A stretch of 64,000 nt of DNA from positions 372,001 through 436,000 of the forward strand of contig NZ_LRML01000003.1 in assembly GCF_001647285.1 (NCBI RefSeq), given 5' to 3'. This document shows, piece by piece, positions 52,616 to 63,509 of this stretch. Under the pieces are notes generated by a model. That model saw only the letters and a program-made list of their open reading frames with translations. It was not told the DNA's origin and ran no database searches. Numbering within the stretch: position 1 is the stretch's first letter; the number at the start of each line of letters is the position of its first letter. This stretch comes from Rufibacter roseus. GTDB taxonomy: Bacteria; Bacteroidota; Bacteroidia; Cytophagales; Hymenobacteraceae. The translations under genes and the position numbers were made by a program.

Positions 52616-52930
52616 TTATGCTTCACCAACAGTTCCTCCAAAATTCAGAGGAAAGCTAGGGGCCTCTTGCGTCTGCTTGATCACCCCAAAACTTTGCTCA
52701 TACTTTTGGATGTTTTCCTCCAAAGCAGCCAAGAAACGTTTGGCATGCTCTGGAGTAATCACCACTCTTGATTTTACTTTTGCCTTTGGAATACCCGGCA
52801 TGAGCCGAATAAAATCTATCACAAATTCGCTGTGGGAATGCGCAATCATAGCTAAGTTAGCATATTCTCCTTCCGCTATTTCCTCTGTCAGCTCTATATT
52901 GATCTGATTTTGTTGTTCTGCTCCGGTCAT
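52616..52930 (-). CDS. DUF3467 protein, last gene of the rpoBC unit
   Basis: A 104-residue protein of the DUF3467 family, of unknown function. It has a compact core (INIELTEEIAEGEYANLAMI, then HSEFVIDFIRLMPG and VVITPEHAKRFLAALEENIQ) and an acidic N-terminus; no signal peptide or membrane segment. Its ATG lies 1 base after the rpoC stop, a pairing I recall from many Bacteroidota, so it is likely coexpressed with RNA polymerase; whether it binds polymerase is not known. Confidence 0.88.
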   Translation of the reverse strand: MTGAEQQNQINIELTEEIAEGEYANLAMIAHSHSEFVIDFIRLMPGIPKAKVKSRVVITPEHAKRFLAALEENIQKYEQSFGVIKQTQEAPSFPLNFGGTVGEA

Positions 52931-52931
52931 C

Positions 52932-55900
52932 TTATTTTTCTTGCAGTTCGCCTTGTTTGGCTCTGGTACTAGCTTGTCTGCTGGCAGTTAAGGCTTCATA
53001 TTCATCCTTTGAACCAACAATCAATTTAGTGTACTCACGCAGACCTGTACCTGCTGGTATTAAGTGTCCTACAATTACGTTTTCTTTCAGACCAAGTAAC
53101 TCATCTGCTTTTCCTTTGATAGCTGCTTCGCTCAACACCTTCGTAGTTTCCTGGAAGGAAGCTGCAGAGATAAAGCTCTGTGTACCCAATGAAGCTTGTG
53201 TAATACCTTGTAAGGTTGGTCTAGACACTGCTGGTTGAGCATCACGGACTGTTACTAAGCGTAAGTCACGGCGTTTCAAGCTGGAGTTTTCATCACGCAG
53301 ACGACGAGCTGTCACAATCATACCTGGTTTCATGGTAGATGAGTCTCCTGCATCTTCCACTACTTTCATGTCAATGATCATGTCATTCTCTTCCATAAAC
53401 GTTACTTTATCAACCGTCTGGTTTTCCAGGAAGCTGGTATCACCTGGGTCGATTACGTTTACTTTCTGCATCATCTGACGAACCACTACTTCAATGTGCT
53501 TGTCATTGATCTTCACCCCTTGCAGACGGTATACTTCCTGTATCTCGTTCACTAAGTATTCCTGCACAGCACCTGGACCCTGAATGTTCAGGATGTCATT
53601 TGGAGTAATGGCACCATCTGACAGTGGAACACCGGCACGTACGAAGTCATTATCTTGAACCAGGATGTGCTTGGATAGAGGCACCATGTACTTCTTCTTC
53701 ACACCGTCTTTAGATTCAATGTAAATTTCACGGTTACCGCGCTTCACACCGCCATATGTCACTACACCGTCTATCTCACTCACTACCGCTGGGTTAGATG
53801 GGTTACGAGCTTCGAAAAGCTCAGTAACACGTGGAAGACCACCCGTGATGTCACGAGTCTTACCAATGGCACGTGGTATTTTAGCAATGATCTGACCCGC
53901 TTTGATACGCTGACCATCTTCCACTGTTAAGTGAGCTCCCACCGGAATGTTGTATCCTTTTGGCTCTCCATTGGTTGGGTTTACTACTATTGCAGGGTTC
54001 TTGGTCTTATCTTTGGTCTCTATGATTACTTTTTCACGGTGACCTGTTTGCTCATCTGACTCCTCACGGTATGTTACACCATCCAAGATTGAGTCGTATG
54101 CAATGGTACCATCAAACTCGGATAAGATGACCGCGTTGTATGGATCCCAGTTACACAATTCGTCTCCTTTGGCTATGGTCTGTCCTTCTTTCACAACAAG
54201 GAATGAACCGTAAGGAACGTGGTTGCTGATTAACAGCTTACCTGTTGTCGGCTCCACTATCTTCACCTCGCCTGAACGACCCATAACTACTTTTACAGGC
54301 TCGCCTTCAGCGTTGGTTGTTTCAATAGTACGAACATCTTCAAATTCTACCACACCGTTGAATTTAGCACGGATAGCTGCATCAACGGCAATGTTAGAAG
54401 CTGTACCACCCACGTGGAACGTACGAAGTGTCAACTGAGTACCTGGTTCACCAATTGACTGGGCTGCAATAACTCCTACTGCTTCACCTTTCTGCACCAT
54501 TCGTCCAGATGAAAGGTTACGGCCGTAGCACTTGGCGCAGATACCACGCTTGGTTTCACAAGTAAGTACTGAACGGATTTCTACACTCTCAATAGCAGTG
54601 TTCTCAATGGCACGTGCCACTTCTTCCGTTATTTCACTTCCTGATTCCAGTATCAGATCTCCAGTCAGAGGATCGATGATGTCGTGAACATTTACACGAC
54701 CCAGGATACGCTCAGACAGAGACTCAACGATATCTTCATTGTCTTTCAGTGCGCTCACTTCCAGACCACGCAGTGTACCGCAATCTTCTTCGTTTACTAT
54801 AACGTCTTGAGAAACGTCTACTAAACGACGGGTAAGGTATCCCGCATCCGCTGTTTTCAAGGCTGTATCGGCTAGACCTTTACGAGCACCGTGGGTAGAG
54901 ATAAAGTACTCAATTACATCCAGGCCTTCTTTGAAGTTAGAAAGAATTGGGTTTTCAATGATCTCCCCTACTGAACCCTGTAATGATTTCTGAGGCTTAG
55001 CCATCAGACCACGCATACCACCTAACTGACGGATCTGCTCTCTTGAACCACGGGCTCCTGAGTGCATCATCATGAAGATAGAGTTGAAACCTTGGTCGTC
55101 TTTCTCAAGACGGCTCATCAATGTTTCAGTGATCTGGTTGTTGATACGGGTCCAGATATCAATTACCTGGTTGTAACGCTCATTATCTGTGATAAGACCC
55201 ATTGAGTAGTTTGCCCAAACAGCATCTACATCTTTTTTGGCCTGACCTACCAAGATATCTTTCTCTTTCGGAATTACGATGTCACCAAGTCCCATAGACA
55301 GGCCGCCTTTATAAGCAGACTGGAAACCTAGAGTTTTGATATCATCTAAGAACTGAGCAGTTCTCGCCATACCTGTTACTTTGAACACACGAGAGATAAT
55401 CTGCTGTAGTTTCTTTTTAGAAAGAAGCTCGTCTACATAACCTACTTCTTCTGGTACGAATTGGTTGAACAGTACACGACCAGCAACCGTTTCTACCAAT
55501 TTTGTTTCCAGTTCGCCTTTTTCATTCAGCACTTTCACGCGCACTTTGATGAACGCATGCTTAGACAAGCGACCTTCATTGATAGCAATGATAACCTCTT
55601 CTGCGCTGTAGAATGACATGCCTTCACCAGCAATTTTCTCATTCTCAGTTGAGCGCTTTCCTTTGGTCACGTAGTATAAGCCTAATACCATGTCCTGAGA
55701 TGGTACCGCAATTGGGGCACCATTCGCAGGGTTCAGGATATTATGCGATGCCAACATCAACATAGAGGCTTCCAAGATAGCAGCAGGTCCTAGAGGAACG
55801 TGCACCGCCATCTGGTCACCGTCAAAGTCGGCGTTAAATGCTGTGGTTACCAACGGGTGTAACTGAATCGCTTTTCCTTCAATCAGTTTTGGCTGGAAGG

Positions 55901-57248
55901 CCTGAATACCTAATCTGTGGAGTGTAGGGGCACGGTTCAATAGAACTGGGTGTCCTTTCAGTACGTTTTCCAAAATATCCCATACCACCGGGTCTTTTCT
56001 ATCTACGATCTTCTTCGCAGATTTCACCGTCTTCACGATACCGCGTTCAATAAGCTTGCGGATAATGAACGGTTTGAAAAGCTCAGCTGCCATGTTCTTA
56101 GGAAGGCCGCACTCATGCAGTTTCAGCTCTGGACCAACCACAATCACGGAACGACCAGAGTAGTCAACCCGCTTACCTAATAAGTTCTGACGGAAACGTC
56201 CTTGCTTACCTTTCAGCATATCAGAAAGTGACTTCAGGGCACGGTTTCCTTCTGCACGTACAGCGTTCACTTTACGTGAGTTGTCGAACAAAGAGTCTAC
56301 CGCCTCTTGAAGCATACGCTTCTCGTTCCGTAGAATTACCTCTGGCGCTTTGATCTCTATCAAACGCTTCAGACGGTTGTTCCGGATGATCACGCGACGG
56401 TACAAGTCATTCAAGTCAGAAGTAGCAAAACGGCCACCATCCAAAGGAACTAACGGACGCAATTCTGGTGGAATTACTGGCACCATTCTGATTACCATCC
56501 ACTCCGGCTTATTCTCAATTCTGGTTGAAGCGTCACGGAATGCTTCTACCACACGAAGACGCTTTAATGCCTCTGCTTTACGCTGCTGAGAAGTCTCATG
56601 TGCAGCTGAGTAGCGTAGGTCATATGAAAGGTCATCTAAGTTGATGCGCTCCAAAAGCATCTGTAGTGCTTCAGCTCCCATTCTCGCGATGAACTTGTTT
56701 GGATCATTATTGTCCAACATCTGGTTCTCACGAGGCAGCTTGTCGACCATGTCCAGATACTCATCTTCTGTCAGGAAGTCTAGCACGTTTACACCGTCTT
56801 CCCCTAAGATACCTGGTTGAATCACCACATACCGCTCATAATAGATAATCTGATCAAGCTTCTTTGTTGGTAAGCCCAGCAGATATCCAATTTTGTTTGG
56901 CAATGATTTGAAGTACCAGATATGTGCTACCGGTACAACTAATTCAATATGTCCCATGCGCTCACGGCGCACTTTTTTCTCAGTTACTTCTACCCCGCAA
57001 CGGTCACAGATAATCCCTTTGTAACGGATTCTCTTGTATTTACCGCAGTGGCACTCCCAGTCCTTTACCGGTCCAAAAATCCGCTCGCAGAACAAACCGC
57101 CCATTTCAGGTTTATAGGTTCTGTAGTTAATGGTTTCCGGTTTAGTTACTTCACCGTTTGATCTTTCCAGAATTGATTCTGGAGAAGCCAAGCTGATCGT
57201 AACTTTAGAGAAGTCCTGGATTAATTTTTTATTTCTTGCTAACGCCAT
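52932..57248 (-). CDS. rpoC: RNA polymerase beta-prime subunit
   Basis: A 1438-residue catalytic subunit. The magnesium site is [15 protein letters not shown]; the N-terminal zinc ribbon is [20 protein letters not shown] and the second zinc site [15 protein letters not shown]; the bridge/trigger region contains [19 protein letters not shown]. Length is in the usual range for the group. It follows rpoB after 123 bases that hold a 15-bp hairpin, and the DUF3467 gene follows 1 base after its stop. Confidence 0.99.
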   Translation of the reverse strand: MALARNKKLIQDFSKVTISLASPESILERSNGEVTKPETINYRTYKPEMGGLFCERIFGPVKDWECHCGKYKRIRYKGIICDRCGVEVTEKKVRRERMGHIELVVPVAHIWYFKSLPNKIGYLLGLPTKKLDQIIYYERYVVIQPGILGEDGVNVLDFLTEDEYLDMVDKLPRENQMLDNNDPNKFIARMGAEALQMLLERINLDDLSYDLRYSAAHETSQQRKAEALKRLRVVEAFRDASTRIENKPEWMVIRMVPVIPPELRPLVPLDGGRFATSDLNDLYRRVIIRNNRLKRLIEIKAPEVILRNEKRMLQEAVDSLFDNSRKVNAVRAEGNRALKSLSDMLKGKQGRFRQNLLGKRVDYSGRSVIVVGPELKLHECGLPKNMAAELFKPFIIRKLIERGIVKTVKSAKKIVDRKDPVVWDILENVLKGHPVLLNRAPTLHRLGIQAFQPKLIEGKAIQLHPLVTTAFNADFDGDQMAVHVPLGPAAILEASMLMLASHNILNPANGAPIAVPSQDMVLGLYYVTKGKRSTENEKIAGEGMSFYSAEEVIIAINEGRLSKHAFIKVRVKVLNEKGELETKLVETVAGRVLFNQFVPEEVGYVDELLSKKKLQQIISRVFKVTGMARTAQFLDDIKTLGFQSAYKGGLSMGLGDIVIPKEKDILVGQAKKDVDAVWANYSMGLITDNERYNQVIDIWTRINNQITETLMSRLEKDDQGFNSIFMMMHSGARGSREQIRQLGGMRGLMAKPQKSLQGSVGEIIENPILSNFKEGLDVIEYFISTHGARKGLADTALKTADAGYLTRRLVDVSQDVIVNEEDCGTLRGLEVSALKDNEDIVESLSERILGRVNVHDIIDPLTGDLILESGSEITEEVARAIENTAIESVEIRSVLTCETKRGICAKCYGRNLSSGRMVQKGEAVGVIAAQSIGEPGTQLTLRTFHVGGTASNIAVDAAIRAKFNGVVEFEDVRTIETTNAEGEPVKVVMGRSGEVKIVEPTTGKLLISNHVPYGSFLVVKEGQTIAKGDELCNWDPYNAVILSEFDGTIAYDSILDGVTYREESDEQTGHREKVIIETKDKTKNPAIVVNPTNGEPKGYNIPVGAHLTVEDGQRIKAGQIIAKIPRAIGKTRDITGGLPRVTELFEARNPSNPAVVSEIDGVVTYGGVKRGNREIYIESKDGVKKKYMVPLSKHILVQDNDFVRAGVPLSDGAITPNDILNIQGPGAVQEYLVNEIQEVYRLQGVKINDKHIEVVVRQMMQKVNVIDPGDTSFLENQTVDKVTFMEENDMIIDMKVVEDAGDSSTMKPGMIVTARRLRDENSSLKRRDLRLVTVRDAQPAVSRPTLQGITQASLGTQSFISAASFQETTKVLSEAAIKGKADELLGLKENVIVGHLIPAGTGLREYTKLIVGSKDEYEALTASRQASTRAKQGELQEK

Positions 57249-57310
57249 GTTATGTGTTGCTAGATATGTAAAATTCCTTTTTACTAAGCCGCTCTTCTAA
57301 CGTGTAAGAG

Positions 57311-57357
57311 GGAGATTTCAGAAAGTGGCGTTTTTGGCCTCTTTTTCTGAAATCTCC
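57311..57357 (-). promoter_or_regulatory. Hairpin in the rpoB-rpoC junction
   Basis: GGAGATTTCAGAAAG (57311-57325) pairs with CTTTTTCTGAAATCTCC (57341-57357, two extra Ts), loop of 15 bases containing GTTTTTGGCC. There is no long T-run, so it may be an RNA-processing or stability element more than a terminator. The loop and flank also echo the dispersed palindrome. Confidence 0.6.
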
Positions 57358-57371
57358 TTCAAAACAGCTTT

Positions 57372-60300
57372 TTAGTCCAGCGTAATCTCCAAGGCTAAGC
57401 CTCTGAGTTCGTGAATCAACACGTTGAAAGACTCAGGGATATTCGGTTTCGGCAACACGTCACCTTTTACAATGGCTTCGTATGCTTTGGCACGACCAAT
57501 CACGTCGTCAGACTTCACCGTCAGGATTTCCTGTAGTACGTTAGCGGCACCAAAGGCCTCCAACGCCCACACTTCCATCTCACCAAAACGCTGACCACCA
57601 AACTGGGCTTTACCACCCAACGGCTGCTGCGTAATAAGTGAGTATGGTCCGATAGAACGAGCGTGCATTTTATCGTCAACCAAGTGACCCAGTTTCAGCA
57701 TATATATGACACCTACTGTTACTGGTTGGTCAAATCTATCACCTGACAGACCGTCGAATAAATATGAACGTCCGAATTTAGGCAAGCCTGCTTCGGTCAA
57801 CTCTGCTGATACTTGCTCTTCTGTGGCACCGTCAAAGATTGGTGTAGCATATGTACGTCCTAATCTTAAGCCGGCCCAGCCAAGAACTGTTTCATAGATC
57901 TGACCGATGTTCATCCTTGAAGGTACCCCTAGTGGGTTCAACACGATGTCCATTGGTGTTCCGTCTTCCAGGAATGGCATGTCTTCTTCACGAACAATAC
58001 GGGCTACCACCCCTTTGTTACCGTGACGGCCCGCCATCTTATCACCTACTTTCAGCTTACGCTTCTTAGCTATATAGACTTTAGCCAACTGAACAATACC
58101 TGCTGGTAATTCGTCACCAACTTCTAAAGTAAAGCGGTCGCGCTTGAAGCGGGCAGAGATCAAGTTGCGGCGCTTGGTGTAGTTCTTCACCAGTTCCAAC
58201 AACATTTTGTTCGTCTGCTCATCAGCGGTCCAACCTTCCAGAATCAAGTCTTTGAACAAGTTCACCTCTTCCGGAACAGCGTAGTTGCTTTCGTCTTTGT
58301 AAGGGTTTTTGTCTGGGAAGAGGGCATCAGTGATATTCTTCTTACCGAACTTAGCACCTTTTGTCAGTATTTCATCTCCGAAACGGTGACGTACTCCCTG
58401 ACTGGTTTTGCCATCAAGCAATTCAACCAGCTTCTCAATCATCACGTTTTTCACGGCTTTGAGTTCGCTGTTGTATTTTGCCTTCAGGTCTTCTACCTCT
58501 TTCTTAGCTTTCGCACGGAGGTTTTTATCTTTCTTAGGACGAGAGAATAATTTCGTCTCAATCACCACACCATTCAATGATGGCGGCGCTTTCAAGGAAG
58601 CATCCTTCACATCACCGGCTTTGTCACCAAAGATGGCACGTAAGAGTTTTTCTTCCGGAGTTGGATCTGTCTCTCCTTTAGGAGTGATTTTACCAATCAA
58701 GATATCACCTTCACGTACTTCAGCACCAATGCGGATGATACCATTCTCATCTAAGTTACGAACTGCTTCTTCGCTAACGTTTGGTATTTCGGAGGTTAAT
58801 TCCTCTTCACCACGTTTTGTCTCACGAACTTCCAGTTCAAACTCTTCAATGTGAATAGAAGTAAAGATGTCATCTCTTACTACCTTTTCAGAGATTACAA
58901 TCGCATCTTCAAAGTTATACCCTTGCCAAGGCATGAAGGCTACCTGTAGGTTTCTACCTAGGGCTAACTCTCCTTGGTTCGTGGCATATCCTTCGCACAT
59001 AGGTTGGCCTTTGGTTACCCGCTGACCTTTCTTCACTATTGGAGTAAGGTTAATGCAAGTATCCTGGTTTGTACGACGGAACTTGATCAAATCATAGGTC
59101 ACAAATTCAGCATCAAAGCTCACCAGTTTTTCCTCATCAGAGAGGTCATACCGAATGATGATCTTATCTGCATCAACAAAGTGTACTACTCCTTCACCTT
59201 CTGCACGTACTAAAGCTCTTGAGTCAAGCGCTGCTCTTGCCTCCAAACCTGTTCCTACAATAGGAGCTTCGGCTTTCAACAATGGCACTGCCTGACGCTG
59301 CATGTTTGATCCCATCAAGGCACGGTTCGCATCATCATGCTCCAAGAATGGAATCAATGAGGCAGCAACCGACACAATTTGGTTAGGTGCAACGTCCATA
59401 TAGGTATAGCGCTCTGGCTCTACTACTGGGAAGTCACCCTCAAAACGGCCTTTTACTTTGTCATTTACAAAGTTTCCGTTTTCATCTATCACAGCGTTGG
59501 CTTGAGCGATGTGGTGCGTATCTTCTTCTTCAGCAGTCAGATATTTTACTCCAGAGGTCAACTCTACTTTACCCTCTACCACATTGCGGTAAGGGGTTTC
59601 AATAAAGCCCATGCTGTTTACGCGAGCGTGCACACACAGAGAAGAAATCAAACCAATGTTTGGTCCCTCTGGAGTTTCAATGGTACAAAGACGACCGTAG
59701 TGGGTATAGTGAACGTCACGAACCTCAAAACCTGCTCTTTCACGAGAAAGACCTCCTGGCCCTAATGCAGACACACGGCGTTTGTGTGTGATTTCTGCCA
59801 GCGGGTTCGTTTGGTCCATGAACTGAGAAAGCTGGTTTGTTCCGAAGAAAGAGTTGATTACAGAAGAAAGCGTACGCGCGTTGATCAAATCAACTGGCTT
59901 AAATTCTTCGTTGTCTCGCACGTTCATACGCTCCTTAATGGTTCTAGCCATACGGGCCAGACCTACACCAAACTGCGCATACAACTGCTCACCTACCGTT
60001 CTTACACGGCGGTTGCTCAAGTGGTCAATATCATCCACAACCGCCTTAGAGTTGATCAGACCGATCAGGTATTTTACAATCAGAACAATGTCCTCATTGG
60101 TTAACACCTTTGCATCCCAGTTATGCTCTAAGCCAAGCTTCTTATTGATACGGTAACGTCCTACATCACCTAAATCATAACGCTTGTCACTGAAGAACAA
60201 TTTCTGGATAATATCACGGGCTGTTTCTACGTCTGGCGCCTCTGTATTTCTCAGTTGGCGATAGATTTGTTCTACCGCTTCTTGCTCTGAGTTTGAGTTA

Positions 60301-61244
60301 TCTTTTTGTAACGTATTGTAGATAATGCTGAAGTCAGCAATATTTACATTCTCACGGTGCAGGATGATTGACTGTACCCCTGAATCAAGGATCAAGTCAA
60401 CATCATCTTCTGTTACCTCAGAGTCACGCTCTAAAACAACTTCATTTCGGTCAATAGAAACTACTTCGCCAGTATCTTCATCTACGAAGTCTTCTGTCCA
60501 AGTTCTAAGAACTCTTGCAGCTAATCTTCTACCTACTATGTTCTTCAGGTTTTTCTTGTCAGCCTTTACTTCTTCTGACAACCCAAACAGGTCTAAGATA
60601 TCTTTATCTGTTCCATACCCAATGGCACGCAACAAAGTAGTTACTGGAAACTTTTTCTTACGATCTATGTAAGCATACATGACGTTGTTAACGTCTGTTG
60701 CGAACTCAATCCAAGAACCTTTAAAAGGAATAATTCTGGCAGAATATAATTTGGTTCCGTTAGTGTGTTTGCTTTGCGCAAAGAACACTCCTGGTGAACG
60801 GTGTAGCTGAGAAACAATAACACGCTCGGCGCCATTGATTACAAATGATCCTTTCTCAGTCATATAGGGAATATTCCCCAAGAAAACCTCTTGCTCTATC
60901 GTTTCAAAGTCTTCATTATCGGTATCGTTACAGATAAGGCGGAGCTTTGCTTTTAACGGAACAGAGTAGGTCAAGCCACGGTCTATACACTCATCTACTG
61001 AGTATTTTGGTGGGTCAACGTGGTAATCTACGAATTCCAGAACGAAATTTTCTCTTGAATCAGAGATAGGAAAGTTCTCAGCAAACACTTTGAAAAGTCC
61101 TTCTTCTGTCCGGTTTTCGGCTGCAGTTTCCAACTGGAAAAAATCCTGGAAAGACTGCAATTGCACATCCAGAAAATCAGGGTAATCAATTACTGACTTA
61201 ATGGAGGCAAAATTTATCCGCTCTGTCGATTTACGTGTAGCCAA
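57372..61244 (-). CDS. rpoB: RNA polymerase beta subunit
   Basis: A 1290-residue catalytic subunit. The rifampicin-pocket region [20 protein letters not shown], then [20 protein letters not shown] is wild-type-like; the C-terminal [20 protein letters not shown] and [20 protein letters not shown] are conserved. Three hairpins lie in the 151 bases after rplL, and another lies in the 123 bases before rpoC. Confidence 0.99.
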   Translation of the reverse strand: MATRKSTERINFASIKSVIDYPDFLDVQLQSFQDFFQLETAAENRTEEGLFKVFAENFPISDSRENFVLEFVDYHVDPPKYSVDECIDRGLTYSVPLKAKLRLICNDTDNEDFETIEQEVFLGNIPYMTEKGSFVINGAERVIVSQLHRSPGVFFAQSKHTNGTKLYSARIIPFKGSWIEFATDVNNVMYAYIDRKKKFPVTTLLRAIGYGTDKDILDLFGLSEEVKADKKNLKNIVGRRLAARVLRTWTEDFVDEDTGEVVSIDRNEVVLERDSEVTEDDVDLILDSGVQSIILHRENVNIADFSIIYNTLQKDNSNSEQEAVEQIYRQLRNTEAPDVETARDIIQKLFFSDKRYDLGDVGRYRINKKLGLEHNWDAKVLTNEDIVLIVKYLIGLINSKAVVDDIDHLSNRRVRTVGEQLYAQFGVGLARMARTIKERMNVRDNEEFKPVDLINARTLSSVINSFFGTNQLSQFMDQTNPLAEITHKRRVSALGPGGLSRERAGFEVRDVHYTHYGRLCTIETPEGPNIGLISSLCVHARVNSMGFIETPYRNVVEGKVELTSGVKYLTAEEEDTHHIAQANAVIDENGNFVNDKVKGRFEGDFPVVEPERYTYMDVAPNQIVSVAASLIPFLEHDDANRALMGSNMQRQAVPLLKAEAPIVGTGLEARAALDSRALVRAEGEGVVHFVDADKIIIRYDLSDEEKLVSFDAEFVTYDLIKFRRTNQDTCINLTPIVKKGQRVTKGQPMCEGYATNQGELALGRNLQVAFMPWQGYNFEDAIVISEKVVRDDIFTSIHIEEFELEVRETKRGEEELTSEIPNVSEEAVRNLDENGIIRIGAEVREGDILIGKITPKGETDPTPEEKLLRAIFGDKAGDVKDASLKAPPSLNGVVIETKLFSRPKKDKNLRAKAKKEVEDLKAKYNSELKAVKNVMIEKLVELLDGKTSQGVRHRFGDEILTKGAKFGKKNITDALFPDKNPYKDESNYAVPEEVNLFKDLILEGWTADEQTNKMLLELVKNYTKRRNLISARFKRDRFTLEVGDELPAGIVQLAKVYIAKKRKLKVGDKMAGRHGNKGVVARIVREEDMPFLEDGTPMDIVLNPLGVPSRMNIGQIYETVLGWAGLRLGRTYATPIFDGATEEQVSAELTEAGLPKFGRSYLFDGLSGDRFDQPVTVGVIYMLKLGHLVDDKMHARSIGPYSLITQQPLGGKAQFGGQRFGEMEVWALEAFGAANVLQEILTVKSDDVIGRAKAYEAIVKGDVLPKPNIPESFNVLIHELRGLALEITLD

Positions 61245-61275
61245 AGTTGTCAGATTTTTACGTTAAAACTTTGTT

Positions 61276-61301
61276 ATGCCTAAAGAAGTTCTTTTAGGCA
61301 T
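61276..61301 (-). other. Hairpin in the rplL-rpoB gap
   Basis: ATGCCTAAA-n7-TTTTAGGCAT, an inverted repeat of about 10 bp about 30 bases before the rpoB start. No T-run follows on the minus strand, so termination is unlikely. Confidence 0.5.
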
Positions 61302-61308
61302 TTTTATG

Positions 61309-61326
61309 CTAGAAAATCATTTCTAG
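61309..61326 (-). other. Small perfect hairpin in the rplL-rpoB gap
   Basis: CTAGAAA-ATCA-TTTCTAG, a 7-bp perfect stem between the upstream attenuator-like hairpin and the one nearest rpoB. Confidence 0.5.
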
Positions 61327-61340
61327 GTACAAACAGGAAA

Positions 61341-61364
61341 AGACCTGACTAAAATGCCAGGTCT
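61341..61364 (-). terminator. Attenuator-like hairpin after rplL
   Basis: AGACCTG-n10-CAGGTCT, followed on the minus strand by TTTCCTGTTTG. It begins about 30 bases past the rplL stop and could reduce read-through into rpoB, as an attenuator does at this junction in E. coli. Confidence 0.55.
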
Positions 61365-61395
61365 AACCCTTAGTGGTAATGGAAGGTGTGTGAGA

Positions 61396-61776
61396 TTACT
61401 TAACCTCCACTTCAGCACCAGCCTCTTCCAATTGCTTCTTCAATGAATCTGCTTCATCCTTAGCAACACCTTCTTTCAATGGTTTTGGAGCACCATCAAC
61501 TAGTTCTTTTGCTTCTTTAAGACCAAGACCAGTCAATTCTTTCACTAGCTTCACAACTGCTAGTTTAGAGGCACCAGCTGACTTAAGGACAACATCAAAA
61601 GATGTTTTTTCCTCAGCAGCAGCTCCGGCGTCACCACCGGCAGCACCAGCTACCATTACTGGAGCAGCAGCTGCTGGCTCAATACCATACTCATCCTTAA
61701 GAATTGTAGCAAGTTCATTAACTTCTTTTACAGTTAAGTTAACCAACTGCTCAGCGAATGCTTTCAAATCTGCCAT
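61396..61776 (-). CDS. rplL: Ribosomal protein L7/L12
   Basis: A 126-residue stalk protein, present in several copies per ribosome, that recruits translational GTPases. N-terminal dimerisation domain ([20 protein letters not shown]), Ala/Gly-rich hinge (about residues 36-54) and C-terminal factor-binding domain ([20 protein letters not shown]) are all present. 36 bases after rplJ. Confidence 0.98.
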   Translation of the reverse strand: MADLKAFAEQLVNLTVKEVNELATILKDEYGIEPAAAAPVMVAGAAGGDAGAAAEEKTSFDVVLKSAGASKLAVVKLVKELTGLGLKEAKELVDGAPKPLKEGVAKDEADSLKKQLEEAGAEVEVK

Positions 61777-61812
61777 TTTTATTAGTAATTAAAAGTTGTT
61801 TTAAAATTAAAA

Positions 61813-62340
61813 TTATTGTTCTCTCTCTGATAATGTTTTAACCAAACCGGCCAATGTATTGCCACCGCTCTGAAGGGCAGAAATAACATTTTTGGCAGGT
61901 GATTGAAGAAGGCCGATGATTTCGCCCAGTAACTCTTCTTTAGACTTGATTTTGCTAAGTGCATCTAACTGCTCTTCTCCTACATAGATGCTGCTATCAA
62001 TATAGGCACCTTTCAGGAGTGGCTTTTTGTTACCGCCCTTACGGAAGTCTAATAATAGTTTTGCTGGAGCGTTACCTGTAGTAGCTTCAAATAAAAGTCC
62101 TGAAGAACCTTTCAAAGCTACATCCAATGCTGAAGTATCAACATCTAAGGTATCTAAAGCTTTACGTATCAGAGTGTTTTTGTACACTTTATACTCAATG
62201 CCTCTATCAAAGCAAAGTCTTCTGAATTTATTGATAGTAGCTACTGTCAACTCAGAAGCATCTGTGATATAAACGAAGGAGTTTTGAGCTAATTTCTCAC
62301 TCAGGTCACGTACAATGATTTCTTTCTCTTCCCGTGTCAT
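61813..62340 (-). CDS. rplJ: Ribosomal protein L10
   Basis: A 175-residue stalk base that anchors L7/L12 to 23S rRNA. TREEKEIIVRDLSEKLAQNS and the segment TVATINKFRRLCFDRGIEYK at the N-terminus and the C-terminal helix SALQSGGNTLAGLVKTLSER are typical. 12 bases after rplA. Confidence 0.97.
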   Translation of the reverse strand: MTREEKEIIVRDLSEKLAQNSFVYITDASELTVATINKFRRLCFDRGIEYKVYKNTLIRKALDTLDVDTSALDVALKGSSGLLFEATTGNAPAKLLLDFRKGGNKKPLLKGAYIDSSIYVGEEQLDALSKIKSKEELLGEIIGLLQSPAKNVISALQSGGNTLAGLVKTLSEREQ

Positions 62341-62352
62341 CTATTAGTCTCG

Positions 62353-63042
62353 TTAAATTGAGTTTTTATCTACTGCCACACCAGGACTCATTGTGCTTGA
62401 CAATGTGACGCTCTTAATATAAGTTCCTTTTGCAGAAGAAGGCTTCAAGCGGTTAAGAGTGGCAATCACTTCAGCCGCATTTTCAGCTAACTTGTCAGGA
62501 CCGAAAGATACTTTTCCGATGCTAGTGTGAATGATACCAGTTTTATCAACTTTAAAGTCGATTTTACCCGCTTTCACTTCCTTCACTGCCTTGGCTACAT
62601 CTGTAGTTACAGTACCTGCCTTAGGGTTTGGCATCAGGTTACGTGGACCTAAAATACGTCCCAGTCTACCTACTTTAGCCATTACCGCTGGCATTGTGAT
62701 GATTACATCAATGTCAGTCCAGCCTTTTTCAATCTTCTGGATGTATTCGTCTAATCCTACATAGTCAGCGCCAGCAGCTTTTGCTTCTTCTTCTTTGTCA
62801 GGAGTACAAAGTACTAATACACGAACATCTTTACCTGTTCCGTGGGGAAGGGTAACTACCCCTCTTACCATTTGATCAGCCTTACGCGGGTCAACACCCA
62901 AGCGTACGTCAATGTCAACTGATGCATCAAACTTAGTGAAGGTGATTTCTTTCACCACACCTGCTGCATCTAACAAAGAGTACTCTTTTTTGGGATCGTA
63001 CTTCGCTAAGACTGCTTTTCTGTTTTTAGAAATTCTAGCCAT
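62353..63042 (-). CDS. rplA: Ribosomal protein L1
   Basis: A 229-residue protein of the mobile L1 stalk that moves deacylated tRNA out of the E site. [20 protein letters not shown] and the C-terminal segment [20 protein letters not shown] are diagnostic. In E. coli L1 represses rplK-rplA; that was not checked here. 11 bases after rplK. Confidence 0.98.
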   Translation of the reverse strand: MARISKNRKAVLAKYDPKKEYSLLDAAGVVKEITFTKFDASVDIDVRLGVDPRKADQMVRGVVTLPHGTGKDVRVLVLCTPDKEEEAKAAGADYVGLDEYIQKIEKGWTDIDVIITMPAVMAKVGRLGRILGPRNLMPNPKAGTVTTDVAKAVKEVKAGKIDFKVDKTGIIHTSIGKVSFGPDKLAENAAEVIATLNRLKPSSAKGTYIKSVTLSSTMSPGVAVDKNSI

Positions 63043-63053
63043 TTGCTTTTTAA

Positions 63054-63497
63054 TTACTCACTCCAAGGAGCAGTTCCTTTAACTGTGATACCCATGCTAC
63101 GAGCGGTACCTGCTACCAATCTCATGGCTGACTCAACTTTGAAAGCGTTTAAGTCAGGCATCTTGATTTCTGCGATTTCACGAATCTGATCCCAAGTAAC
63201 TGAACCTACTTTGTTACGGTTCGGCTCTTTAGAACCATTTTTGATTTTCGCAGCATCCATCAACAACACCGGAGCCGGAGGAGTCTTAATTACAAAGTCA
63301 AATGACTTATCAGTGTAAATTGTAATCAAAACTGGGCATACTTGGCCGGCTTTATCCTGGGTTCTAGCATTGAATTGCTTACAGAACTCCATGATGTTCA
63401 AGCCTTTTGATCCAAGTGCAGGTCCTATCGGCGGTGCTGGATTAGCGGCGCCTCCCTTTACCTGAAGCTTCAGATAACCTTTTATTTCTTTTGCCAT
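63054..63497 (-). CDS. rplK: Ribosomal protein L11
   Basis: A 147-residue protein of the GTPase-associated centre, needed for stringent-response signalling by RelA in other bacteria. [20 protein letters not shown] and the C-terminal ALRLV-like segment [18 protein letters not shown] are typical. 12 bases after nusG. Confidence 0.98.
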   Translation of the reverse strand: MAKEIKGYLKLQVKGGAANPAPPIGPALGSKGLNIMEFCKQFNARTQDKAGQVCPVLITIYTDKSFDFVIKTPPAPVLLMDAAKIKNGSKEPNRNKVGSVTWDQIREIAEIKMPDLNAFKVESAMRLVAGTARSMGITVKGTAPWSE

Positions 63498-63509
63498 TAT
63501 TAATTATTA

